Part shown: positions 1 through 7,727 of the stretch, in pieces
Layout of the letters: each line of letters opens with the position of its first letter
Numbering within the stretch: the first letter of the stretch is position 1
Assembly (NCBI GenBank): GCA_036676195.1
Contig: JAKFDK010000137.1
Coordinates: 1 to 64,000 of the forward strand
Source of the DNA: JAKFDK01 sp036676195
Lineage (GTDB): Bacteria > Bacillota > Sulfobacillia > Symbiobacteriales > ZC4RG38
Length of the DNA stretch: 64,000 nt
Reading direction: 5' to 3'
The notes under the pieces: model-generated
Seen by the model: the letters and a program-made list of their open reading frames with translations, nothing else
Database searches by the model: none
Told to the model about the DNA's origin: nothing
Program-made: the position numbers and the translations under genes

Positions 1-88
1 CCTGCAACCGATCCAACAGAGGCTGCATCGATTGCTCGGCATCCCAGATCCATTCTCTTCCTAATCGATGATGAAACTCATTGATTTT

Positions 89-1252
89 TCACAATCGCCC
101 ATGTGCGAAACGTGGGCCTAGGGTGTCGAGTAGGGCGCTCTTTCCGGAACCTTTGTTCCCGATGATAGCAACGAGAAACGGATTGAGTGGCAGATTCGCG
201 TCAAACCATTCCTCCTCGAGGTTCGAGTCAGCGTTCTTCTTAATGGAGATATGCTCGATGATTCTAGTGGATCTGCCCTCAATTGACACAAGCTCGCTTG
301 GTTTTGACCCGACGTAAGCACGAGCCGTTGGCTCATTTACTATCTGACGCAACCCATTAAAGGTGAGGTCAGCCTTGATCCACGTGGCACGTTCGCCATC
401 AGAGTTACTCGGGAAATGGCCATAATGGGATGAACTGTGTGCATCACTTCCCGAAATTGCCGGTCTTGGCTTTCCGATTGACTGGAGAAAGTTCTCTATG
501 TAGCGTCGGTTGTCATCAGTTGACCGGCCATGAAAAAGATCGATGCATGTGCTCTTCCTACTCTCCCATGCGTCAGCACGGGTCATGATTTCCGTGACCA
601 CTACAGGGTGGGCCTTCCAATCCAGTGATGCGGCACCACCGTATGGTTCCCAGGGGATCACCAACAGTGCGGAATCCTTGGGGAGGGTGTCGATTGCATC
701 ATAAAGGGAATCCCTTGACACCACGGCGACCTTTGAACCCACCTCAGCAGCTTCGCGGTCATCTGCCTGGACTTTGGCGGGATCTGCACCAAGGGTTACA
801 AGCTTATCAGGGGATAGTTGCCTAGCAACTGCCGCGAGAGCGTCGTCCGAAAGTGGTCTATCTACGAGTCGTAGGCGAAGGGTACTCTTGAAGTCAGCTA
901 GTTGCTGCTTCGACAATTGGTCAGAAAGAATGACATGAATGTTTAGTCTGTAGTCTGCTGGAGCCTCACACCGAAGCTCCATGCCCGGAAACACTACCTT
1001 GTCTAGTTTGGTGGAGTTCGGTGAAGCCAGGTAGTCGCGAAGAGCGAGATAGCCATCAAAGGTCCAATAGTCCATGATGGCAAACGCTGCGGGCACTGCT
1101 GTGTTTAGTCCTGTGACCAAGTTGATCAGTACCTGTTGACGTTCCGCTCCCTCTACATCACGCAGGCGTGGACCGCTCCGCCATAAGAAAGAGGCTGGAG
1201 TATGAATGTGTAGGTCCCATCGCCGCCATATGGAACCAATAGGGTCGTTCAT
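89..1252 (-). pseudogene. Truncated PHP-domain/ATPase protein (TrlF-type), cassette 5
   Basis: The N-terminal part of a PHP phosphoesterase fused to an SMC/AAA-like ATPase. A PHP metal motif is visible at residues 13-17 (DLHIH) and a second at GSDAH. A Walker A motif, GNKGSGKS, lies at residues 365-372. The frame stops at residue 387, right after the P-loop, whereas TrlF-like proteins usually run to about 900 residues or more. The ATPase part is therefore lost, or lies beyond a rearrangement. The next ~90 bases of the same frame, to the window edge, do not resemble an ATPase. The start at 1252 is supported by an AGGAGG a few bases upstream. The gene sits directly after the attC at 1365-1424 and is the last visible cassette. 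The family is often found in phage-defence islands; the defence role here is inference. Confidence 0.7.
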
Positions 1253-1364
1253 GTTCTCCTCCTGCTTTGAGTGACGTTTTCTCGCTGCAAATTCCCCTTA
1301 CAGTGGAATGTTGGTCAAACACCGCTGGGCACCCATATTTGAACTGGAACCTCTGGGTTACGAG

Positions 1365-1424
1365 GTCTAACGCCTGAATTAAGCCGCGCCGCGAAGCGGC
1401 GTCGGCTTGAATGAATTGTTAGGG
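1365..1424 (-). other. attC site (60 bp, aadA-type)
   Basis: Read on the minus strand, the site opens with an inverse core ending in CCTAAC and closes with the core GTTAGAC. Between them is an almost perfect palindrome with arms AAGCCGACGCCGC and GCGGCGCGGCTT around TTC. Length and sequence match, from memory, the short attC of aadA resistance cassettes with only a few differences. It follows the TIR gene, and the next cassette starts after GTTAGAC. The core orientation puts the attI end towards higher coordinates. Confidence 0.92.
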
Positions 1425-1529
1425 CGCACAGTCACGGAGGATTGAACACCATGCGCTCTAACACAGACAATCGATCTAGCAACTGCTGCTGCGTATCAAT
1501 GGCCACCCAGACCTGTGTGGGCAATAGAA

Positions 1530-2222
1530 CTAGAGGGCAACCAGCTCGGCGAGCTTGGCCGCGATGTTTGCCATCGTATCTTCTGCAGTGTTCAGGCCGC
1601 TCCGCGAGCCGAGCAGGGGGCTGACGTCGCGGAGAGCTTCATACGTCGTGTCGTGCACGATGGGAACGAGCAGGTCACGCGCTAGGAGTGCGGAAAGCTC
1701 TTTGTCGGCGATGCCCTCTCCTGCGAGGCGGCGCAGCAGCGCAGGGGTCACCAGCACGATCCCGACTCGCGACTTCGCCAGTCCCTTATCAATTTCGCGG
1801 AGCAACGTCGTGCCGAGGAGGACGTCTTTCTCGCTGAACCAAACCGAGACACCGAGCGATTCGAGCAGATCGTGCAGCTCCTTAGCGGCCCCTTTCCGGT
1901 CGTCCCACGCGTGGCAAAGAAAGACGTCCCGAAGGTTAGGCACGGACGCTCGCTTCTCGACGTTCTCGCGAACCGGCGTGAGCGTCCGCACTTCGGCAGG
2001 CGTGTACACCACGGACGAACCTGCTCGCGACCAGCGCGGCCTTCCGCTGCTGCTGGATCCGCCGACGCTGCTTCGGCCGCCCCCGCTGCTCCCCGACGAG
2101 GAGTAGGACGAGGGCGAATATGAGTATGAGCGGTAGCCGCTATAGCGACTACTACATGCGGGGCAGGCAGCTGCCCCGCTCGTTGTGCGATGGCCATTTA
2201 CCGGTGCTGTGCATCTTGCCAT
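1530..2222 (-). CDS. TIR-domain protein with Ser/Gly/Tyr-rich N-terminus, cassette 4
   Basis: A 230-residue protein. Residues about 97-230 form a TIR domain: DVFLCHAWDD (beta A/box 1), GVSVWFSEKD, GLAKSRVGIVLVTP, then ADKELSALL, where Glu175 sits where the NADase catalytic Glu of bacterial TIR domains is expected. The first ~25 residues hold Cys4, Cys20 and Cys23 with a conserved-looking CTAPVNGH segment, possibly a small zinc-binding element. Residues 26-70 are low-complexity Ser/Gly/Tyr. GGGAGG precedes the ATG by 8 bases. TIR proteins of this kind act in NAD-depletion phage defence (Thoeris and relatives), but no sensor partner shares this cassette, so the target is unknown. The gene is flanked by attC sites on both sides. 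Confidence 0.85.
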   Translation of the reverse strand: MARCTAPVNGHRTTSGAAACPACSSRYSGYRSYSYSPSSYSSSGSSGGGRSSVGGSSSSGRPRWSRAGSSVVYTPAEVRTLTPVRENVEKRASVPNLRDVFLCHAWDDRKGAAKELHDLLESLGVSVWFSEKDVLLGTTLLREIDKGLAKSRVGIVLVTPALLRRLAGEGIADKELSALLARDLLVPIVHDTTYEALRDVSPLLGSRSGLNTAEDTMANIAAKLAELVAL

Positions 2223-2370
2223 GTCATAAACCTCCCATTTGTAATCGCTCTTTAAAGTAAAGTGTTAGGCAGCCGATGTTACCGAGACCATCGACTCTTT
2301 CTAGCCCTCCCGCCATGCGCCGCGCGATAGTAGGCAATAGGTCTGGAAGAGCAGCGGGGGATCCGATGCG

Positions 2371-2471
2371 CCCTAACGTCCAGCGGCTCACCTGTAACGG
2401 CCGTTGGATCAGCGCTCCGCATACGTAGAACCTGTCAATAGGCCGTTGTCAGGTGCAGCCGCTTGTTGGGC
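2371..2471 (-). other. attC site (101 bp)
   Basis: Minus-strand order: inverse core GCCCAAC (2471-2465), then AAGCGGCT, a long imperfect stem including ACCTGACAACGGCC paired with GGCCGTTACAGGT, then AGCCGCTGGAC and the core GTTAGGG (2377-2371). The last core base deviates from GTTRRRY. It follows the YccF gene and precedes the TIR cassette. The rest of the gap between 2223 and 2551 is about 150 bp of 5' leader for the TIR gene, with no other gene seen. Confidence 0.88.
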
Positions 2472-2551
2472 CAGCACAACGCACCTTTGGACTAGCCACT
2501 GACATCCTGCACACCCCCGGAATGAGGGGCGAACCAATAGTGGCTGACCGC

Positions 2552-3010
2552 CTAACCACCCATGTACTTGGTAACCACTACTTGGGCTTGCCGCCTGTCG
2601 AGTTCGTCCGCTACTGCTTGGGGAACGCAAACTTTGTTTACAGGGTTGAAGTAAGTACCAAGGGACTTTGCGACAACCAGCGCCACTGGGATGCCAACGA
2701 TAGTAAAGAACAGAAATGCCACTTGAATAACTGCGAAGAAGCAAGAGATAAGGCCGAATGGAATATAGACAATCATGATTAGGGTAGAGTAAGCCTTCCA
2801 AGCCGGGTTCTGCTTAGAGTTCAGCTCCGATTTACTGATCATGGCCCGGCTAAAGGGAGCGAAGAGAAACTTGCCAAATTCCATTAGACCTAGCCCAATC
2901 GGTGCCGCAATAACTGTCAAGGTGAGGATGAGACCTAAGGCGTAAACAAAGATAGCGTTTAGGAATCCGAAAAAGGGAAAATGCCAGAGAACATTACCTA
3001 CGAACCTCAT
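2552..3010 (-). CDS. YccF-domain (DUF307) inner-membrane protein, cassette 3
   Basis: A 152-residue integral membrane protein. Two similar hydrophobic repeats are visible, one containing VIAAPIGLGLMEFGKFLFAP and one containing TIVGIPVALVVAKSLGTYF. The 'IGIP...K...PF' pattern is that of YccF repeats. Three to four membrane segments are likely, with a short polar C-terminal tail. The ATG at 3010 has AAGGTGG upstream. It is the only gene between the attC sites at 3094-3154 and 2371-2471, so it forms a complete single-gene cassette. YccF has no settled biochemical role. In this setting it could be a membrane-acting accessory or effector, which is speculation. Confidence 0.75.
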   Translation of the reverse strand: MRFVGNVLWHFPFFGFLNAIFVYALGLILTLTVIAAPIGLGLMEFGKFLFAPFSRAMISKSELNSKQNPAWKAYSTLIMIVYIPFGLISCFFAVIQVAFLFFTIVGIPVALVVAKSLGTYFNPVNKVCVPQAVADELDRRQAQVVVTKYMGG

Positions 3011-3093
3011 AGGAACACCACCTTGGATAAAAACCTAATGAACCAATCACAAACCGCTACAATTAGGTCCGGTAATTTCGAGATCATCAGTCG

Positions 3094-3154
3094 GCCCAAC
3101 GTCCGTGGCGTCAGCGGCGAGCGAAGCGAGTCCGTCTGTACGCCACTGTTAGGC
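3094..3154 (-). other. attC site (61 bp)
   Basis: Minus-strand order: inverse core GCCTAAC (3154-3148), AGTGGCGT, a central stem GGACTCGC-TTC-GCTC, ACGCCACGGAC, then core GTTGGGC (3100-3094). Both cores fit RYYYAAC and GTTRRRY. It begins three bases after the HerA stop codon and ends the two-gene HerA/nuclease cassette. Confidence 0.92.
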
Positions 3155-3157
3155 ATA

Positions 3158-4933
3158 TCATTCCTTTCGCCAGCGGCTTATGACCTCCGAGAAGGTGATA
3201 TCGCGCCAGGGCTTCGTCCATTCCTGGTGGACACGGACACTCTGCGAGTGCGGCTCTGGCTTCGGCAACGGCATTTGAACAACCGCTGGCAATAGCACAG
3301 CATCACCCACTACAATACATTCTCCGGTCGCAAGGTTAGGCAGAATGTCCGTGATGCCGCCTGAGTTATCCGGGAACAACCTCCTGACGTAGTTTTGGTC
3401 TGCGTTATTTGTGAGTCGGAGCGCTAGAAAGTTGTTGCACTGTGCGAAGATGGTCTCGGAGATTTCTGATGGTCGTTGACTCACAACCATTAGGCTCAAC
3501 CCATACTTCCTTCCTTCCTTCGCGACACGCTCCAGAGATCTGCGGGATGAGCGATATGCGGCATCTTCCCTCTGCGGAATGTAGTTGTGAGCTTCCTCGC
3601 AGACAATCATGACGGGCACATCGTTTAGGACATTACTTCCGTGGCGGAGTTTAGAATAATGGAAACAGAAATCGAAAATGAGACGTGAAACAAGGCTTAC
3701 CGTGATGCTGAGCACCTCAAATGGGATTCCGCTGAGATCAACGATACTAACGTTCGCCCTGTTAAGATAGCCGACGAACTGCTTCATAATCTGTTCGAAG
3801 TCCTGGGTCTTAAAGGGCTCCCCGTCAGACTTGGTGGGCTCAAATAAGAACTGCAGGCGCTTGTCCGCCAGCTTCGTTTCCAGGCGTGAGACGAACCGGT
3901 TGAACTCACCGTTGAATGGGCCGTTCGTGGCTTTAGATTCTTTAGCCGCGGAGTGGGAGACGAATGTGCAGGTCTTGTCGAAGTAGTGGTCTTTGCGATC
4001 ATCCACCAATGTGCCGTCCGATAGCTTGGGTCTGTTTTCATTGTCGAGTCGACCGATGACCTCTCGGTTCATGTTCTCAATGTAGCGATATACCTCAGTG
4101 ATCGAGAAGTACACCGGGGTATCGTACGTCATCTCCTTGATTGACGGGTTGTGCCTTTCCTTGTTCAAGATAACCGCTTGCTTGAACTGGCTGACCTGGT
4201 TATGAGAGTTCTGTTCGTTACTCTCGATGAACATGCTCTCCAGTTCTTCCGAATTCATAAGCCAATACGGCAAACGCAAGGAATCGATGTCTAGCCGGTT
4301 CAGCGTGAACGCTTGCTCGTCCTTGAGTGAGAAAGCGGCGGTATACTCGTCATGAATGTCGAAGATGACAACATGGGAGTTGTTCTGCTTTCCGATGTTC
4401 GTGTTGGCCTCATCGGCAATGCCCACAATGTCGTGAAGGATTCGCGCTACTGTACAAGACTTGCCTGACCCGGTAGACCCCACTATGGCGATGTGCTTGC
4501 TGAAGAAGCGATCTCCGTGGACCTTGAACGTAGTTGCCGTGTTGAGAGTCAATTGTCCGAGAGGGAACTGATAATCAGCATCTTCAGCGAACAGCTTGTC
4601 GAGAGTATCCCTTTCGGCGGGATACACTGGTTCGGTGGGAACTGGTAGGAGGAGGCTAGCGCGCTTGAATTTCCGGCCGTCCACAAGGGTTCCTACGGCT
4701 TGGCATTCAATGTGAAACTGCCACTTTAGCTTATTGTCACTGTCCTGCCCAATTACTCCGCGGACATTGCGGATTAAGGCGACGGTGAAGTCGTTGTTGC
4801 CTTGGGCGATTCGCAAGTATCGGCCCACTTGAAGAGCCGGCTTGTGCTCCTCAAAAGCCTTCAGGTCCTCAATCAGAACAACGATGCCTTCAGGGGAACA
4901 AGAGAGCACTTGACCGATGCTATTCGTAGACAT
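3158..4933 (-). CDS. HerA-like ATPase, cassette 2
   Basis: A 591-residue HerA/FtsK-superfamily ATPase. An N-terminal beta-barrel-like region (about 1-110) precedes a DUF87-type ATPase core. Walker A is GSTGSGKS at residues 152-159; a following FDIHDEY segment and a Walker B VMIVCEEAHNYIP near residue 440 fit HerA. HerA forms hexamers that translocate or remodel DNA. Its start overlaps the upstream nuclease gene by 14 bp, so the two are translationally coupled. HerA paired with a nuclease or SIR2 partner is an established antiphage arrangement. The stop codon abuts the attC, showing that the pair moves as one cassette. The exact system subtype cannot be fixed from sequence reading alone. Confidence 0.88.
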   Translation of the reverse strand: MSTNSIGQVLSCSPEGIVVLIEDLKAFEEHKPALQVGRYLRIAQGNNDFTVALIRNVRGVIGQDSDNKLKWQFHIECQAVGTLVDGRKFKRASLLLPVPTEPVYPAERDTLDKLFAEDADYQFPLGQLTLNTATTFKVHGDRFFSKHIAIVGSTGSGKSCTVARILHDIVGIADEANTNIGKQNNSHVVIFDIHDEYTAAFSLKDEQAFTLNRLDIDSLRLPYWLMNSEELESMFIESNEQNSHNQVSQFKQAVILNKERHNPSIKEMTYDTPVYFSITEVYRYIENMNREVIGRLDNENRPKLSDGTLVDDRKDHYFDKTCTFVSHSAAKESKATNGPFNGEFNRFVSRLETKLADKRLQFLFEPTKSDGEPFKTQDFEQIMKQFVGYLNRANVSIVDLSGIPFEVLSITVSLVSRLIFDFCFHYSKLRHGSNVLNDVPVMIVCEEAHNYIPQREDAAYRSSRRSLERVAKEGRKYGLSLMVVSQRPSEISETIFAQCNNFLALRLTNNADQNYVRRLFPDNSGGITDILPNLATGECIVVGDAVLLPAVVQMPLPKPEPHSQSVRVHQEWTKPWRDITFSEVISRWRKE

Positions 4934-6125
4934 TGCTTACCCCCATTACATACTTCACTTCTTTGATCGTCACGCCCGCCAAACGTTCGACGTTCACGTC
5001 TACCGTGTCCAAGCAGTCGCAGTTGGGCTCACCGATTATGAACAGGTCATCACATTTATTGCTATTTAGCACTAGGCCATGGTCATCCCAACTCAGGATG
5101 CGGAGGGCGAACTCGCGTTGCATTGTGCCTCCCGCTCCTTTGGAAGACAATGGGTCCCTAAAGAAGAAGGAGGGCTCAAAGTGCGTGCCGATATAGCCGT
5201 CTGTTGTCACGATGCCCTTCGCGTACAATCGACGCTGAATATCCTGGACCTCGTTCCGAGGTGCACATAGGCACAGAACAGCCGTGTTGATGTGCGCCGG
5301 CTTAAAGTGATACTTGTCGATGTAGTCGCGGATGAAGAGGACGATTTCAGTATCGTAATCTTCAATGCTGCTGGGGTGGACTAATAAATAGCGAAGGCGG
5401 GTGTTCTTGTCCAGGTGAACCTTGAGTTGCTTTCGCCTTGCCTCAAGAAGCTGCTTTTTTGTCTTGAGGGCCAGCGTCCACCGCGATATAGCTGTTGTGC
5501 GAATGCTCTTTAGCTCGGTGACGAAATGCCTTCTCGTAGTCTGGCGGGCCGCTACTTGGTGTCTTGCGCTGACCGTGGCGATAATGTGGATTGTGTTGGG
5601 ATATGCCAGAGTCTCAATATCATCTGCAGGAATTCCATTTATCTCTAGTTCCCGGCACACTTGTGCAACAAGGTCGTCATAGCCCGGCCCAAACTCCATC
5701 GCAAACTTAACGCCGAATGCGTCAAGGTCAATGTTTGCTGGGATATCCTGGATATACTTCTGAAGTTCCTTGTCTGTGGAACCCAAAGCAGCCTCAAAGG
5801 CGGCCTTATCAACGGTCGGGGGCGGTGTAGTGATGCCAGGGAAATGGGCAAACAGGACATATCGTATGTCGGCGGTTGAGTTTCCGCAATAATGCCTGAG
5901 CATCTGAAGTAATGGTTTGAAAATAGCGCTGGGGGTAAAGGTCGTGCTAGCTTCATGGTACTTACACTGGATTGCAGTCAGCGATGAAGGTGACGCGATT
6001 TCTACATCCTCAACAATGCCCTCGATAGTAACGATGTCATCGTCGTAGGCTCTGAGGATCTCTAAGGCCGTCTTGTTGAACTGGTAGAGGAAACCCTGGA
6101 TGGTGTAATCAGCAGTGCGTGACAT
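4920..6125 (-). CDS. Putative PD-(D/E)xK-like nuclease partner of HerA (DUF4297-like), cassette 2
   Basis: A 401-residue protein, first gene of the two-gene cassette. The N-terminus reads TIQGFLYQFNKTALEIL, then IEGIVEDVEI and AIQCKYHE at about residues 34-57. This arrangement (helix with GFLYQ, acidic E/D strand, then Q-x-K) matches the restriction-like fold of DUF4297/Cap4-type dsDNA nucleases that pair with HerA. The remaining ~300 residues look alpha/beta and are not recognised. The ATG is 25 bp after the attC core at 6151, with GAGGAGC as ribosome binding site. Nuclease activity is inferred from the motif pattern and the HerA neighbour; the catalytic set would be Glu/Asp-Glu-Gln-Lys rather than the canonical ExK. 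Confidence 0.72.
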   Translation of the reverse strand: MSRTADYTIQGFLYQFNKTALEILRAYDDDIVTIEGIVEDVEIASPSSLTAIQCKYHEASTTFTPSAIFKPLLQMLRHYCGNSTADIRYVLFAHFPGITTPPPTVDKAAFEAALGSTDKELQKYIQDIPANIDLDAFGVKFAMEFGPGYDDLVAQVCRELEINGIPADDIETLAYPNTIHIIATVSARHQVAARQTTRRHFVTELKSIRTTAISRWTLALKTKKQLLEARRKQLKVHLDKNTRLRYLLVHPSSIEDYDTEIVLFIRDYIDKYHFKPAHINTAVLCLCAPRNEVQDIQRRLYAKGIVTTDGYIGTHFEPSFFFRDPLSSKGAGGTMQREFALRILSWDDHGLVLNSNKCDDLFIIGEPNCDCLDTVDVNVERLAGVTIKEVKYVMGVSNVYE

Positions 6126-6150
6126 ATGTATAGCTCCTCTGCCTCTTTGT

Positions 6151-6247
6151 GCCTAACGTCCTGCGGCTGATCTGTGGCGGCCGACGGCAAAGCCCCCGCG
6201 ATGCAGTCCCTCACGCGGCCGCCATCAGGTGGAGCCGCATGTTGGGT
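6151..6247 (-). other. attC site (97 bp)
   Basis: Minus-strand order: inverse core ACCCAAC (6247-6241), ATGCGGCT, stem CCACCTGATGGCGGCCGC with its partner GCGGCCGCCACAGATC, AGCCGCAGGAC, core GTTAGGC (6157-6151). Both cores fit consensus. About 270 bp separate it from the stop of the 5'-nucleotidase gene. That stretch holds one hairpin (6485-6505) and no convincing gene. Confidence 0.9.
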
Positions 6248-6484
6248 GTGTGGTTCCGATAGCGATGCTTCGAGAGGATAAGGGCTGGTGACGGGCACCT
6301 GGTTGCTCCCAGGCCTTTACACTTAGGTAAAGCGTGTCCTATGTAATCACAGCCACAGGGGGGCGTCGATTTCCAAGCTTAGTGATCTCTTAGGATGTGC
6401 GTCCGAGTACTCCTTGCAGAAAAGGCCTGAACCAGGCGTGACATTCGCTTGACACGCTGTATTTCTTACGACTTCCTCCTCAAA

Positions 6485-6505
6485 CGACCGATGGGCCATC
6501 GGTCG
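6485..6505 (-). terminator. Hairpin 14 bp after the 5'-nucleotidase stop
   Basis: A perfect 10-bp inverted repeat, CGACCGATGG / CCATCGGTCG, with a single-base centre. Read on the minus strand it is followed by TTTG only, so termination strength is uncertain. No other function is evident. Confidence 0.45.
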
Positions 6506-6518
6506 CCCGATATGGTTT

Positions 6519-7493
6519 CTAACCGGATTGCTCCTTAAGTACTTTTCTAAGGGGCGAATTGCTAGGGTACAAGACCTTAGCACTCGGCACTTCATCAGAT
6601 GCAGGGTCTAGGTTGGCATCTTGATCATCGAAGAATATGTGGGGCTTAAGCGCCCTCAAGAACCGACTCTTGTCCAAGCCGCCAAGAAAAAAAGCTTGAT
6701 CAACATACACCCCCCATGATCTCAAGGTCTTGATGACTCTCATTTCGGCGGGGCTATTTCGAGCGGTCATTATTGCAATCCGTATGGGGGAATATTCTAT
6801 TTTTCCAGGTAGGCGCTCTTGAATCTTGACTAGTTTTTTGAGTAGTTTGGCATGTGGCCCTTCAGCCAAGGGAATATCCTGCGATTCGTCTTCCGTCGAC
6901 CAGAACTTCCCTAATCCTTCAGTCTGATTGACCAGTTCACTGTCCTCGTTAAAAATCACTGCGTCTGCGTCAAAACCAAATCGAACTTGCTCCTCACTTA
7001 GCTGCTCACCAGATTTAGGTGGTTCCCTTACCAACGCAGCTGCACATACGCCACTGTCTGTGACATCTTGCGCATCCCTCTCGTTGGTTGTCAGAAACAG
7101 ATCAACGTAAAACGCTTCGAAGTATCCAACACCAGCATCTCCGGCCGTAAACGCTGATCGTGTAATTGCTAGGCCTCTCTTCCTAATTTCCTTCAATACC
7201 CTGACTCCTGTTTCCGGACTATTCCTTGATATTACTACCACCTCTACAATGGGGCTCTTGTCCCCTCCGCGGCGATACTTATTTAGGTTCAAGAGCGCCC
7301 TAACTAAAGACATAGCCGTACCATCATTAAGAAGCGTATCTTCGTTCTTCATCATGTACTTTCGATATTCAGCGATTGCAGTGTCAGGATCATCGTCTTT
7401 CTTCTCCCTGAATACCTTGTCGGCTTCGGACAAATCAAAGAGCGCTGTTGCCGATACGCCTACGACGAGGGTCTCCGATAAATCAAGTGGCAT
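6519..7493 (-). CDS. Cytosolic 5'-nucleotidase I family protein, cassette 1
   Basis: A 324-residue member of the NT5C1-like (5-nucleotidase, PF06189-type) family, predicted to dephosphorylate nucleoside monophosphates such as AMP or IMP. Family-typical blocks are visible: ALFDLSEADKVF near the N-terminus, VEVVVISRNSPETGVRVL, the DxD nucleophile block FDADAVIFNEDSE in mid-protein, IMTARNSPAEMRVIKTLRSW, and PHIFFDDQ near the C-terminus. The ATG at 7493 lies about 30 bases after a GTTAGTC core, with GAGAGG as ribosome binding site. It is the first cassette after the integrase. Nucleotide depletion as a defence function is possible in this context, but the family also has housekeeping roles. Confidence 0.82.
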   Translation of the reverse strand: MPLDLSETLVVGVSATALFDLSEADKVFREKKDDDPDTAIAEYRKYMMKNEDTLLNDGTAMSLVRALLNLNKYRRGGDKSPIVEVVVISRNSPETGVRVLKEIRKRGLAITRSAFTAGDAGVGYFEAFYVDLFLTTNERDAQDVTDSGVCAAALVREPPKSGEQLSEEQVRFGFDADAVIFNEDSELVNQTEGLGKFWSTEDESQDIPLAEGPHAKLLKKLVKIQERLPGKIEYSPIRIAIMTARNSPAEMRVIKTLRSWGVYVDQAFFLGGLDKSRFLRALKPHIFFDDQDANLDPASDEVPSAKVLYPSNSPLRKVLKEQSG

Positions 7494-7521
7494 GTGGTAT
7501 AACCTCTCGTTACATTAATCT

Positions 7522-7600
7522 GACTAACGTCCTGAACATCAGCCGTCGTGTCGAGCCGACCACCTATTGTCGGCATAAAACTCCTCGGAAGAGTTGGATG
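7522..7600 (-). other. Candidate attI site
   Basis: On the minus strand CAGGAC-GTTAGTC (core 7528-7522) immediately precedes the first cassette. It resembles the ends of the attC sites (AGGAC-GTTAGGC), but the sequence on the integrase side shows no palindromic partner arms, as expected for attI. The core differs from GTTRRRY at one base. A second GTTAGTC lies at 7936-7930, so the exact attI boundary is unsettled. The right limit given here is nominal. Confidence 0.5.
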
Positions 7601-7727
7601 CTTTGCCGAAACTCGTTGACAGTTGCGGGGACAACGCCTCCACCCGCCCTGGAAAGAGGGAGTTATGCTGACCCGCATAACATTCGTTCAAAGCCATCGT
7701 ACTCCGCCGGTTTTGTCTCCATCTACA

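Noticed and set aside
1280..1430. Palindrome considered as a simple terminator
   Set aside because: The core sequences RYYYAAC/GTTRRRY at both ends and the lack of a T-run identify it as attC.
2265..2290. A GTTAGGC-like core upstream of the TIR gene
   Set aside because: It has no paired inverse core or stem arms, so it is not a second attC.
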